In this document: positions 21,873-32,961 of the stretch, piece after piece | How positions within the stretch are numbered: position 1 is the stretch's first letter | Layout of the letters: the number at the start of each line of letters is the position of its first letter | Assembly: GCA_902806565.1 (NCBI GenBank) | Contig: CADCXA010000067.1 | Span: 310,001 to 374,000, forward strand | DNA from: Hypoxylon rubiginosum | Lineage: Eukaryota; Ascomycota; Sordariomycetes; Xylariales; Hypoxylaceae | Direction: 5' to 3' | DNA: 64,000 nucleotides | Notes under the pieces: model-generated | The model's input: the letters and a program-made list of their open reading frames with translations, nothing else | The model's database searches: none | What the model was told of the DNA's origin: nothing | Made by a program: the position numbers and the translations under genes

Positions 21873-22682
21873 CTCATACATCATACATACATATCCTCTT
21901 GAGCAACATACAAAGAATTCAGTTGCCTCAATAGATCGGTACCTTCATACACATGTGGATATACTAACAAGAGTACAGCTGGACAATCCGATCCGTCTAC
22001 CGTGTCTGTCGTTCTAGACAGACAGGCAGCTCTAGGTCTACACATCGCCCTGTCCACAGCAGTTGACACCGTTACAGCCGCTACTGCTGCACCCGCTGTA
22101 GCTCTTAGCGCTGCAGCTCTCAGCGCTGCTGTTCCTGCCGCTACTCATCATGGTCGTGCAGTTCGCACTGCTGCCCCTCGTCCTGGCCCCAACGCTGCTC
22201 CCGGCGGCGCTTCTGTCACGGTAGATCGAGCTGCTCGAGCTGCCCGTCGTCGCGTCGGCCTCCCTATGGCCGCCGTTCCAGCAAACCTGAGCCGTCCTTT
22301 CAAATGCCCTCGGTGCCCCTACCAAGCGCTGTCCTTCCAAAACTGCAAGGACCATGAGCGTCAAGCTCATCAACCGGCCGGTGGACCTTGCGTATGGAAT
22401 GGCTGCGACTTCGTCGGCACATCGGAGGGGGACATCAAGGCTCATATCAAAGATGAGCACGTGGAGCCGACGGCAACTGGAAAGTTCCGTTCCGTGTGGA
22501 AAGACTATGAGAGGATCTACCCGAATAAAAACAGTGCGGACAGAAATTCAGCTATGGAGTTTCACGCGAAGGCCGTAATCTTGAAACGGCTGCCGCCTAC
22601 CAATGGCCCAATTGATCTCCGCGCACCTCAAGGACAGGGAGGCAATGATGGAGCCGTCGATGTCGAGATGGAGGGAGCTTAG
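21269..22682 (+). CDS. Alanine-rich protein with two C2H2 zinc fingers
   Basis: Three exons, 21269-21293, 21518-21685 and 22018-22682, give 285 residues. The first exon codes only MDSDSLNQ plus one base. The N-terminal domain (10-65) is helical and Leu/Ala-rich. Residues 70-150 are dominated by Ala, then Arg, and look disordered. Two fingers follow: C161, C164, H177, H182 (CX2CX12HX4H) and C189, C194, H207, H212 (CX4CX12HX4H). The C-terminus is acidic. A nuclear nucleic-acid-binding role is likely, but I cannot place it in a named family. The introns are unusually long for this window (224 and 332 bp); the second contains a CA repeat. Confidence 0.8.
21842..21869. repeat. (CA)14 microsatellite inside intron 2 of the C2H2 gene
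   Basis: Uninterrupted CA dinucleotides, about 28 bp, upstream of the branch and acceptor region of the 332-bp intron. Confidence 0.9.
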
Positions 22683-24888
22683 GTTCGGCTGTTCTATTTT
22701 TTTCGAGGAAGAATCGATCCTTTCTCTTCATAATACCCGACTTAGTAGATGCCTTTTACATTAATAGTGTAGGCTCATAAGGCTAAAGTCAAAGAATGAT
22801 TACGGGTTGGCAAGTCAGCAAATACTGTTTCTCCCCATAGTTGCATGAGATTAAAGATACTCTCTGATAGTTTAATTCAAGAGAACGGCTGTATAGGGAG
22901 TAGGCTTTTGACATTCTCGCACGTCTAATGGTAGAAGAACACGCAGAGAACAATCTTACAAATTCATCACAGCATTGAAAGCTAATCGTGGCTCTGGTGA
23001 TATGTTTTAGAGGATATAGAGAAGTCGCTAGGTCAACCAGGATGGCCCCTTACGCTGTATTGTCTTGAGAAAAGCTGTCCCCCATTCGTTGGAGTGATTA
23101 CGTAATCTACCCCTTTTCCTGAATACTACCTACCTACCTTTTACCTGAGGGGCTAGAAAGTTATTAGAGTCTGCTTTGAAAACATCAATACACTTACTCA
23201 CCCGTATCCTAGAATAGGTTCGGTTCGGTCTTTTCAACTGCGTAGGCGCTTATATTTCGCTTCGCGATCCGCGATTTTCAATCGTACTTATTAAAACATG
23301 ACTTTATCCGAGAACAGGATACAGGATGAAAGGGGGCAAGTTGGACAGCGAAAAGGATCCGAAGCAGAAAACGAAATGCCTAATCGAGTCAACTTTATAT
23401 GCTGTAATGATAGGCTTGTGTTATGAAGGACATGTAGCTATACCTACATGTAATGTAGTCAAGTCATCGAGGTCAAAACTCGGGACTAGGACAAGCGCCG
23501 ACTACGGAAATGCCACGGTGCCGTTCTACATACATTCACCACGGGGTAGTACGGGATAAGCGATGCTCCCGGATGCATTTCGTACCTGGCCAGCTATGTG
23601 ACGCATATCCGGATACATGTAATCCTAACTAGGCCTACTGGGGTATGTTCTGGTCCGGTCTGGCCGTGGCGGCGTGGAAACAGGATTATCGTCAGATAGC
23701 AGGATGGGTGGCGCGGTCGTAGCAATTCTTCCCTGTTCGTCTGTTCTCTAATCCCTGCACCACACACACACACACACCAACGTCAACCTCATTCCTACAA
23801 AGATTGGGTGCGGGCTTGTCGCCAAGGGGGAATTATGGTTATTCCGGACCATCCATAGAATCCGCAACTAGGGGGTGATTATCTGCGAGACGGATTCAAA
23901 ATTAACATCAATGCAATCGACAGACAAGGATGGTCATCCAAAGTTTTTGGATGTTGTCATGATCCCTTCTTCTGGTATTTCCCATCTCTGTTACACCAGG
24001 CCATTGCTGATTTCTTTTTTTAGCAGCCGTCGAGACGTAACGAAATCTATCGTCGAGATATGTACGAAGTAAATCCATTTAAGTAACTCGAGAAAGATAC
24101 CCGACGTCAATCTTGATCCTTCCCATAGCGCAATATAAATTCCCCGTACCCCCCATGGGAGCGGAAAACCCCATGTTCGAGAAGGCGGCGCGATGTCACC
24201 CTGGATTACCGATAGGCGGCCCCCATTGCCGGTTGCAGCTAACAGCACCGCCCGCGCAGGGTGTCAGGGTGTCAAGTTTCAAGGCAAGAGTGCTGAAATG
24301 GCATTCCCGATTCGTTCGTGTACTACCTAATGTATGGACGCCTGCGACGTAGGCAGGTACCTATGTATGTATGATCACAGTAGTCAAGGGCCCCTAGACC
24401 TGATAAGCTTTTCTTATTGGCAATATTATTTCTATGGCTCTATTTTATCGTGGCAAGAATGTCAAAAATGTTCAGTTCGGCACAGTCTGAAGGATTTGTA
24501 GGCTGTCAGTGGATCTCCACGCCAGCACGCATGTCTCGAATCCCGTCAGTCACAGCTTGCGGTCCGTAATAATTCACGTTCACGTATGACCCAAGTACAA
24601 GGATTGGCATCCCTAGTCGTTGCTTACCTTCGTTTTAATTGCTCCTTGTATGCTCGCGGGTCTTGCGAAAACCTACATCATTCTTTCCGTGGTGAAGTTC
24701 TCCCTTTACGTCTGTCGCATCGTCCATCAATATGTCGTAAGAACCTCTACTCACTATCGATTCGATGCGGTCTTTTGGTCTGAGCTGTTCGTGATTCTCC
24801 TTGTGGGGCCTGTCTCTTGGAGACCTCACGGCCTTTCCCCCTTTTACTTGTCCGTCGCTATCTAGGCATACCTAGGTAGCTATAGATC
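22683..24888. other. Intergenic, no gene supported
   Basis: 2.2 kb with only short frames. A short CA repeat lies at about 23760-23778. CCTAGGTA palindromes occur immediately before the next gene (24868-24880). Confidence 0.5.
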
Positions 24889-26284
24889 ATGTCGGAATTT
24901 CGGTATTCGTACGATAACTTCGATGAACCAGAACCTTTGGCCAATAGGCCCGAGACGATATGGGGGGTTGTGATTTCGTGTCTGGTATGTTCAGCTGCCA
25001 ACTAGCGACTTTGCCGATGGCACAATGGCTACGATTGATTCTCACAGTTTATTTATATTACAGTTGGTCTCGTGGATATGCGTTTCCTTTCGGTTATACG
25101 TTCGTTTAAGGATCATTCGGGCGCCTGGCTGGGACGATTTGTGTGTAGGACTTTACCTGGTAAGCGGTGATCTACCTGGGCCTAGATGACCTTTAGCTAA
25201 CAACATTCCCACGATAAGCTCATGATTACGACCGGATCCATAGCCGTATGCGTCTCGGCGAAATACGGACTCGGAAAACACTTCTTAATACTCGAGTCCT
25301 GGCAGAGAGAAGGCTTCTTGCAGACCTTTTACGTCGCGAACGCATCATACGTAACTTCGACAACACTAATCAAAGAGGCATTACTGCTGCAATACCTCCG
25401 CGTCTTCGATAGAGGGGTCTTCATCCACCGGTTACTACTAGTTCTCATCGTCTTTACGGCTCTCTGGGGGTTTACATACTCCTTTTTGGCCTGGGTGCCC
25501 TGCGTTCCGGTCCGTGACATGTGGAACCTTACGCAGGGAGAAATCCTGAATTGTTACGGCTACGGCTCGCAGTATGCGCGCCCCTTCGTCGCCACCTTTA
25601 CAAGCCACGCAGCCGTCAACATGGCTCTCGATACGCTGGTGATAGCTATCCCGATCCCGCTGTTCTTCAAAGAAGGGACCACGACGGCCACCCGTTTAAG
25701 GCTGGTTGGATTGCTTTCTATGGGCATCTTGTGCGTATCCCATTAGTCTCCTTTTCTTTTCCAGTCTTCTCCAACGTGTCCATCTACAGACAGTATCGCT
25801 TACGTGCCTTTGCAGCGTCATCGTGTTTGCAACCTGGCGACTTATTACGATAGTTGAGCACCAGGTGGCAACTTGGCCGACAAGAGACCCGACATGGTAT
25901 GGCCCCATTAGCATCGTTTTAGCCGTCCTCGAAGTCGACGCTGCAAGCGTCTGTGCCAGCGTGCCCATCTTCTGGCCAGTACTTAGGGACCTGAACTGGG
26001 GAAAGATATTTGTAACGCAGGAGGTCAACATCACGCGGGAGACACGATACATGGAAGATGACGAGGATCGGTTGACGCGCGACACGACGCATAGCAGGAC
26101 AGGTAGCGAGGCTGACCTAGGAGGCGATACTGTCCGAAAAAGCTCGAGAGCTAGGGATATGTACTACCAGGACTCGTATGTTTTAAGCCAGGTAGACCCG
26201 TTACGACCATCGATCGAGCGCGTATACGCGAGCGCGCGGAGCGAAACGACGAAGGGTGACTCGAAGAAATGGATCAATATATGA
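24889..26284 (+). CDS. Rhodopsin/PTH11-like seven-helix integral membrane protein
   Basis: Four exons, 24889-24984, 25064-25159, 25219-25730 and 25816-26284, give 390 residues. Seven hydrophobic segments are followed by a polar cytosolic tail from about residue 300. Family hallmarks: RLYVRLRIIRAPGWDD between TM1 and TM2, YGLGKHF, FYVANASYVTSTTLIKEALLLQYLRVF, and WRLITIVEHQ in the last loop. These proteins form the large fungal rhodopsin-domain (SAT20/PTH11-related) family, some members of which sense surfaces or host cues. Ligand and partner are unknown. The gene at 51020-52581 is a clear paralogue: the second exon is 96 nt in both, and the loop and tail motifs (DQVDPLR versus SQVDPLR) match. 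Confidence 0.83.
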
Positions 26285-26448
26285 TAGGCATGCTATGGTA
26301 CGAAATAAAATCGTCAACTTTGTTCTTCATCCTCGGCTCGTATACATGCAAAGTGCCTCCTAGGCTCCGCGACATCTAGCGATCCATCACCTACAAGAAC
26401 GACTAGCCAGCAAGGCGCCTCCTAAGGGGACCCGAGTATTAGCGCTTA

Positions 26449-27489
26449 TTAGTTGGGCTGGGTGGCAACCTGCTTCCCGTTTCGCGCCATCCACTTCGCT
26501 TTCTTCTCCGACTCCTTCTCGACGCCTTCCCAGGTGCGCCCACGCAGATGTCGCAAACACAGCATTTGCCCCTGATCGGGATAATATAACCAGGTGGCCC
26601 ACTTGACCCAGTTACCTTCCTTCATCTGGTTTCTCGCTCGCTGGCCGATGGTATCCTCGATGAAAGCCCCTCGGAGCATGGAAAGCCGCGTCGGGAAGAC
26701 CCGAGATAGGTAGTGCTCGGTGGACGCCAGATGGGGCTTGTCGTGCCAGAAGAACATTGGCGTCAAAGGGATACTAGCTCCGGATTTTGTTACGAAGTTG
26801 CGTTTGAGAGATGCAGTCAACTTTCTCAACACGGGGAACTGGCCGACATGGGCAGAATCGGCATACGATAGTAGGCGTATAGATGGGAAGCAGACATATC
26901 TCACTGGCATGCTCGCGTCAACTTGGGTCGCCTGCATGATATCTAGCAACGGTCCCAGGGGAATATCTGAAACAAGAGACCAGTCGTGTTGCTGCACCCA
27001 GACGAAAGGTGTTTCCGTCAATCTCAGGGCGGAACGTACGGCCAAGCCGAAGCCCAACCTCTTGGACGGTTCTATGAACGTGACTCGCTTATCGTTCGAC
27101 TGTATTGTTGAGAAAGAAACAGAGTTCACGTCGATTCCACCATAACCAAATTCAGCTTCACCATTCCCGTGGTGTAAGCCTGATCCATCCTCGTACGGGC
27201 TGAATTCTTTGAGAATCAACTCTCGGATGTTCTGCTTGTAGAGGCTGAAGCATCTGGCTCCATCCGGGGTGACCTGTCCCTTCTTCAATCTCGGCTGAGA
27301 CGCAATTCGGTCGTAGGTGTCAAATACGACGATGACTCGGCAAGATAGCAGCGCTCCGCAATGTGTGCGAAAAGATGACAGGATTGTCGATATGAGCTCT
27401 GTCGACGGCGCAGAAGGCGTCGGTGATGTTGTAATAATCAACGTCAATAGGCAAGATGTTGGCTGTCCCGACACACACACTTCGGACAT
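26449..27489 (-). CDS. Uncharacterised protein, possibly GT-A glycosyltransferase-like
   Basis: Single-exon frame of 346 residues with no signal peptide. It opens with a strand-loop pattern LLTLIITTSPTPSAPSTELISTIL and a second strand CRVIVVFDTYD, as in GT-A nucleotide-sugar binding domains. The middle contains FIEPSKRLGFGLAVRSAL and TPFVWVQQHDWSLV, where HDW could be the acidic metal-binding position. The C-terminal part is Trp- and Lys-rich (GNWVKWATWLYYPDQGQMLCLRHLRGRTWEG). I recognise the architecture but not a specific family. The assignment is tentative, although the coding nature is well supported by length and composition. Confidence 0.6.
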   Translation of the reverse strand: MSEVCVSGQPTSCLLTLIITTSPTPSAPSTELISTILSSFRTHCGALLSCRVIVVFDTYDRIASQPRLKKGQVTPDGARCFSLYKQNIRELILKEFSPYEDGSGLHHGNGEAEFGYGGIDVNSVSFSTIQSNDKRVTFIEPSKRLGFGLAVRSALRLTETPFVWVQQHDWSLVSDIPLGPLLDIMQATQVDASMPVRYVCFPSIRLLSYADSAHVGQFPVLRKLTASLKRNFVTKSGASIPLTPMFFWHDKPHLASTEHYLSRVFPTRLSMLRGAFIEDTIGQRARNQMKEGNWVKWATWLYYPDQGQMLCLRHLRGRTWEGVEKESEKKAKWMARNGKQVATQPN

Positions 27490-28628
27490 GTTGGGCCGAA
27501 GAAGTTCAGCAGAAAGTGACCTCTCAATGAATTATGTTGAAGATGGCAATTCATCATTGGAGTGGTAGTTAATTTACGGGCTGGTATTATAAGATAACAC
27601 GACGTACCAGGTAGGTAGTTGAAGTATGAAGAAACATTTCGGGGGGGGGTTTTTTTTTCAAACGGTCGGCGGATGGTTGAGTCCGGACTATATACCCCAC
27701 TCGCAGGTGTCCGCCAGTTGCCACCCAGCTGGGAGGACTTTCGTCTACCCCTTTTTGATATCATGTCATGCTTGAGGGGCTTAATAAATTCGTCATACAC
27801 ACTCAGGTAGATGGCCTACTAGGAATGACATCTGTGATTTTAATTCGAAACCAGCAAACAAGTAGGCTTGACTCAATACACAGCGAGTTGAGAAGTCATC
27901 TAAGAAACAGTGCTATCTAAATGTCACGCTTAGATCCGTGGCCGAGAAAATCCGTGAGGTCATCGCAAGAGCTCAATGGAAAATACGGCCTGAGAAACAC
28001 GGCCTGCTTGCAGATATGACAGGAACGTTAGTGTTTGCCACCATGGCAATGGGGAGTATGTAGCACTCATTATCCTCTGTACGAAAGTTAATGACGTCCT
28101 TTTCGTCACAGCTTTGTGTCTTTCTTGCCTGACTTACCTCCAGAATAGGTGCCTATTCATATTGGATTTCAGGCTCTAGTTCACCGGTGCCTCGTCTAGA
28201 CCTTGTATAATCGGGTAGTATATCCTTCCGATACTTGTTTCCACTCCCCCGGCTCCCTCCGGAGCTTGTTTTTCAAATCCCCTTTCTGATACGTAAGCTC
28301 CACGTGAATAGTGCGATTACAATATTCAAGCAAGGGAGAAAACAAATGACTACGCCATGATTAATATCGCCTGAGCCCAACATTTATGCTGTAAGGCAAA
28401 GAAAAGTATCAACAAACCCCAGATTCGCCCCGGTGATTAAGTTCTACCAGGGTATTCCGAGACCCCGGAAGCATAGAAGCCCTAGACAACATGATTCACT
28501 TCGTCTCTTAAACCTCAGAGCGCACCGTTATTTGGCTACTAATGTAGTAAAAATAAAGATATATTTTCTCGAACAAATTTTGAAAACTTCCATCAATTGA
28601 CCCCCTTGCCACAAGCGATCTTCACCAT
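27490..28628. other. Intergenic, no gene supported
   Basis: Contains a G-run followed by a T-run at about 27641-27659 and AT-rich sequence. No open frame with recognisable features. Confidence 0.5.
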
Positions 28629-29696
28629 TTAGCAAACGGATTTGCTAGCGTTCCCTTCGATTGTCCAGTTGGTATTATCGCCACAAGGAGACTCGCGTAC
28701 AGAGTTGTTGTTGACCGTCAAAGTGATCCAAACATCGCGGGTATTCGGAAACTCGTCGCGGGCTGAGATGCGGACCTCTCCTCCTCCACTGACAGTACCG
28801 CTGCGGATCGAGACATTGTAGCAGTTCTCGATGAGGATAGCGTTGTTGCCGTTGCTCGCCAAGTCGATATTCTCAATGACAACTCCTCCGGATTGCGAAA
28901 CGCAGAAGATGCCACGTCCGCCGCCGCGGGAGATGACCTTGTCAATGTACACGTTCGTGTTGTAGTTTCCGTTGGCATTCTGCCCGTTGTTGTTGGCCAT
29001 ACGGAAGGTCGCGTACCCATTTCCTGCGGCAACGTTGTCGCCGTCGACGAGGGCAACATGCGCGTTCCTCGTATTTTGGAGCAGTAGGCCGCACTCGCCG
29101 ACGTTTCTGGCAATGACCTGGTTAATCTCGAGGCCGTCGATGTTCCAAGTTTCGACAGCGTGGCTACCGGCGCCGGTGACCTTGATGATGTCCATCTTTA
29201 CGTTGGTGTTGGCCGCTGCGTCGCGGTCAAAGCGAATACCTAAGCCACCGCTCAGATTCATGGTTATAGCTCCCAGGACAAGGTTCTTGGTGCCGTAGAA
29301 CCGCAGACCAAAGTAAGGGTTGCCGGTCATTGTCAGGTACGGGATTTTGACGTCGGAGGTACCTAGCGACTCGATAGCGCCGTGCCCGGCTCGGTTACCG
29401 ACGTCAATAGTGCCGCACCCTTCGAAGGTCTTGCCACTGCTGATAGTAATGGTGTTAGCCCCGATAGAACCTGACGCCATTACGGCGACGCGCTGGCCGG
29501 TGCTGATCGAGTCGACCGCGGCCTGGATCGCCGCGCGATAATCCGAACCGGAGTACACCGAGCTTGAGCCTTTAGTAGCCTTGAAGGAGCTTCCCGAGCC
29601 CGTCACTGTGGCATCCGGCGTGCCCGAACCACATTGAGAGCGGACGGCGGAGGCGAGTGCGAGCACCGCGGTAAGAATGAACAGTCGGGCCATCAT
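28629..29696 (-). CDS. Secreted right-handed parallel beta-helix (pectate-lyase-like) protein
   Basis: Single exon, 355 residues. Residues 1-20 (MMARLFILTAVLALASAVRS) are a signal peptide. The rest consists of short repeated strands with stacked Asn and Ile positions (TITISSGKTFEGCG, VKIPYLTMTG, LVLGAITMNLSGG, VVIENIDLASNGNNAILIENC), the look of a pectin-lyase-fold beta-helix. Cysteines near both ends and NNNS/NWT sequons fit secretion. It is most likely a polysaccharide lyase or hydrolase acting on plant cell wall. I cannot identify the catalytic residues or the CAZy family. The cutinase lies 1.2 kb away. Confidence 0.75.
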   Translation of the reverse strand: MMARLFILTAVLALASAVRSQCGSGTPDATVTGSGSSFKATKGSSSVYSGSDYRAAIQAAVDSISTGQRVAVMASGSIGANTITISSGKTFEGCGTIDVGNRAGHGAIESLGTSDVKIPYLTMTGNPYFGLRFYGTKNLVLGAITMNLSGGLGIRFDRDAAANTNVKMDIIKVTGAGSHAVETWNIDGLEINQVIARNVGECGLLLQNTRNAHVALVDGDNVAAGNGYATFRMANNNGQNANGNYNTNVYIDKVISRGGGRGIFCVSQSGGVVIENIDLASNGNNAILIENCYNVSIRSGTVSGGGEVRISARDEFPNTRDVWITLTVNNNSVRESPCGDNTNWTIEGNASKSVC

Positions 29697-30916
29697 GTAG
29701 ACGTAATTTTCTCGAACCGATTGAAGGGTAGAGAATTAGGCTATGAGTATGTTTTCTTCGCGCTTCGGTTCAGAGCAGGATAGCGCCTTTATATCTTCTT
29801 GAGAAATGGGACCTCGGTGATGGCATAGGTATACGAGACTACATCGCATTCTTCCACCAAGGGCATTTTCACCGGACACCTTGGCATCACTACACCGGAG
29901 GCATCTATTCCATGATATCCCGACGATACCAAGACGTAGAATTTACAAGCGCGCCAATTCAGAAAGCAGCCCGCCGGGTTACAGCGGGGTGAGTCGGAAA
30001 ATGTATAGCTCCCTTGGCAGAGCAAGGGACTCTTGCTCCGCAGCTGTTTTTGGTCATAGTGTAACGCGTGTTATATATCGGAAACTAAAGATGCATACAT
30101 TCAGGCACCGCGTACCTCCATTATACAGCAGTATGTTTATGCAAACCCCTATTCCCTTTCCAGGCATATTTTTCTACTAACCGCAGCTTTAATTTCCATG
30201 CTTTATATCTAGCTAAGTACTTAAGATAAAGAATCCGGATATTTCTTAGATATCACATACATTGGCACGGGGCATGGGGTTTAATAGAGAAAAAGGGATA
30301 AAGGCGATGTGCACTCAAGTTGGGTGAGTGACTGAATTACCCAGCTATCATCCCCGCCCCGCGATCCTCGGCTCCGTTTTCCTCTTTGTCGCCCCGCTTA
30401 AGTGGGGTCATATATCCGGAACCGATCGGAACCGATCGGAACGAATCCGGAGCTAAAACGGAGCTTCGGCCGGGACGTGACCGTATTAAGAGAGCCGTTA
30501 AAGTATGTGAAAAATATTTTGCCTTTTATTGTAAGCCGAGTTTCACAAACTTCCGCCCTTTATTGTTTCCAGTTAAGCTCCCGTGATTTAAATGCCTCCT
30601 AGATACGTAGGAAGCCACCGTGACCCAAGACGAATGTTTGACTTCATATAGTATTCTGGATGAACGATTTGTCCTAAACAGACGGCAGCTAAAAAATCTG
30701 GTGATATATCCGGGTACCTTATGCCCCTAGTTGCAACCACGTGGACAATATTATTTGTCCCTTTCATTGGACTGCGATCTAAGGAATAGGTAAAGCAAGA
30801 AGTATATTTCTCTTCGATTTAAACCTCAATTCCTGTACCCGTGAGACCGTCGTCTATTGCTAATTACAGCTTAATGTCCACGACACCCCTCAAAATACTC
30901 CGGTTGCCGGGTATTA
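29697..30916. other. Intergenic, no gene supported
   Basis: Holds the promoter of the beta-helix gene and the 3' flank of the cutinase. A short direct repeat of GGAACCGATC occurs at about 30418-30440. No gene supported. Confidence 0.5.
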
Positions 30917-31724
30917 TCAGACCTTGCTCACAATAAAACTCACCGCGTCGGGACTCAGATCATGATACGCAGAATGAGCATCAGTTATAATAAGCGTCCC
31001 GTCGCAAACTTCGTCACCATCGTGGCACAGAATTAGAGTCTTGCTCGGGTCGAAATTCGGGACCTGACCCCCGTCCTGGGCTTTCTGAGTGTCTCCAAAT
31101 GTCACCGCCGCGTAGATCCGATCCTTGACGCTCGTGGATGCTGACTCGACGGACCGGTGCACCAGTGCCGCACCCTGACTGTAGCCGGAGACTACAAGTT
31201 TTGACGACGGGCACTCTGTTGCCGCTTGCGTTATCAGTGCCCGCATGTTGTCGGCGTCTTCGGGGTCGCAACCCCCTTCCCTTAGATTGTCGAGGAGCAG
31301 TGCTGGGTAATCTACTCCCTGTGCCGCCACGACGTCTGCACCCAATGCCGCTTTGAGCTGGTCGATGGTTTGCGGCCCTGGATCGTCACCCTATTGCAAG
31401 ACCGAACTCGCATGGTTAGCAGGTGCAAGCAATAAAACCATATACACGAATCCAAGGAATGGGCCACGGAGGAGTAGTACTAACAATATTGCCGTCCTGG
31501 GTGCTGCCGCGGGCAAAGATGAAAATGACATCTCGGCATCCGCCTTCGAGGAATTCGTTCGCTGTAGTCCCGGCTGACTGGCGTCCCAGGATTCTATCTG
31601 CCTTGCTTTTCAACTGATTCTCTTTGTGCTTCTGAATGAAAGTTTCGGAGTAGTCCAGCACCAAGGGGTTAGCGGCCGTAAGGGCCACCAACGTACCACA
31701 GAGAAGCGAGAATGAGAGCTTCAT
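30917..31724 (-). CDS. Cutinase (CE5), secreted
   Basis: Exons 31724-31485 and 31390-30917, with a 94-bp intron (donor GTTAGT), give 237 residues, normal for cutinases. Signal peptide: MKLSFSLLCGTLVALTAANP. The family strand CRDVIFIFARGSTQDGNIG spans the splice site. The triad is S151 in GYSQG, D206 in the CHDGDEVC motif and H219 in AHSAY. The D-to-H spacing of 13 equals that of Fusarium cutinase as I know it. Cysteines at 121, 140, 202 and 209 can form the conserved disulfides. It hydrolyses cutin polyester at the plant surface. Confidence 0.93.
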
Positions 31725-32961
31725 CTTAAGTCGTCTACTAGGCAGGTAGGTAGTATATACACCACAAGTTTATACCCGGGTAGTCGGAAGGGAGACGCCC
31801 TTGAAGAGCCGTCTTTGATAATGGCTTCCAGGTACCAGGTAGGTAGCCTGAGAATCCATCTTGCTCGGATGAGTCTTGACGCTATATATAAGTTCAGTTC
31901 AATCCGCAATACAGTGTCCTTCTTCACGTCATGATACCGTCAAATCTCTAGTTGAGGTGCATTCATGACCTTCCTAGAAGGACACGATACCCCGCTGGCG
32001 TACATCAGGAAAAAACCAGTATAGGCCTAGTTATTTGACACGTGCATCACGAGAGCGACAGGAAGCTCCTCAATTCAAGAAATAGGCCATCCTTAACACA
32101 GAAGGTGGCAGTATAGTGAGTGCGAACTTGCAGTACGGCGGAGGCTCGGCTCCCGCGCCGGTCCACCCGAAGAGGGAGGAGATCCCCTCATTTAGTGGTT
32201 GAACCACACTTACAGATGCTGCATATGCAGATGACAGCCTATACCGAGGCCAAGACGAGCTATTACGTAGTGTAGTTGGTAGTATTGAACTTCAATAGTT
32301 CGGCCAGAGTATTGGTCGCATGCTTGTACATAGTTATAGACTGATCATCTGATGGAGTACCTACCCATAATTAAGGACTATGGTAAGACATCTGAGTCGT
32401 CCTTTTTCTGCCAAAGAAGCTATTGGTGGAAGCTGTCATTGAGTTTCATGAAAGATACCTAACCGAGCTGAGACAAAAGGGTACATTTAGATACCTGGTA
32501 ATCTTTGAAGCACGAAGATGAATTTTCTCACAGTCTCATCAGATTGCGACAGCTAGAATTAAGCAGGGGATGGAATGAACATTATCACGGACATTAAAAC
32601 GAAAAGTTTTGCTTTGGATCAGAGCGCCAATAGGCACCAACTAAATATGATTATAGTAGGGAGAGAGAGAATCTGAGTACGTGTGTGAAAATAATTGCTA
32701 TAATTCTACGCTTTCAGCTGCAGAGTGACTCGCTCTTTGGCCATTGTGAATACCCCCTACTGCATCTGCCCTTTTGGTGAGCTCTATTATCTAAATGCAA
32801 ACGCTGCTAGGAAATGGAATACTTCGATTAAAGAATGCGTGTGAAAAGGCCGTGCCAGTGCTTAACAGCCCTATAAGTAACCACTCCTTAGTATCAGATC
32901 TAACCCCCATTCCCAGTCCATGGGTCGTTGATACAGCCTCAACGCAACCTGAAATGAAAAC
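31725..32961. other. Intergenic, no gene supported
   Basis: The cutinase promoter side has TAGGCAGGTAGGTAG-like strings at about 31738-31755 and 31830-31850. The remaining sequence is AT-rich with no credible frame. Confidence 0.5.
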
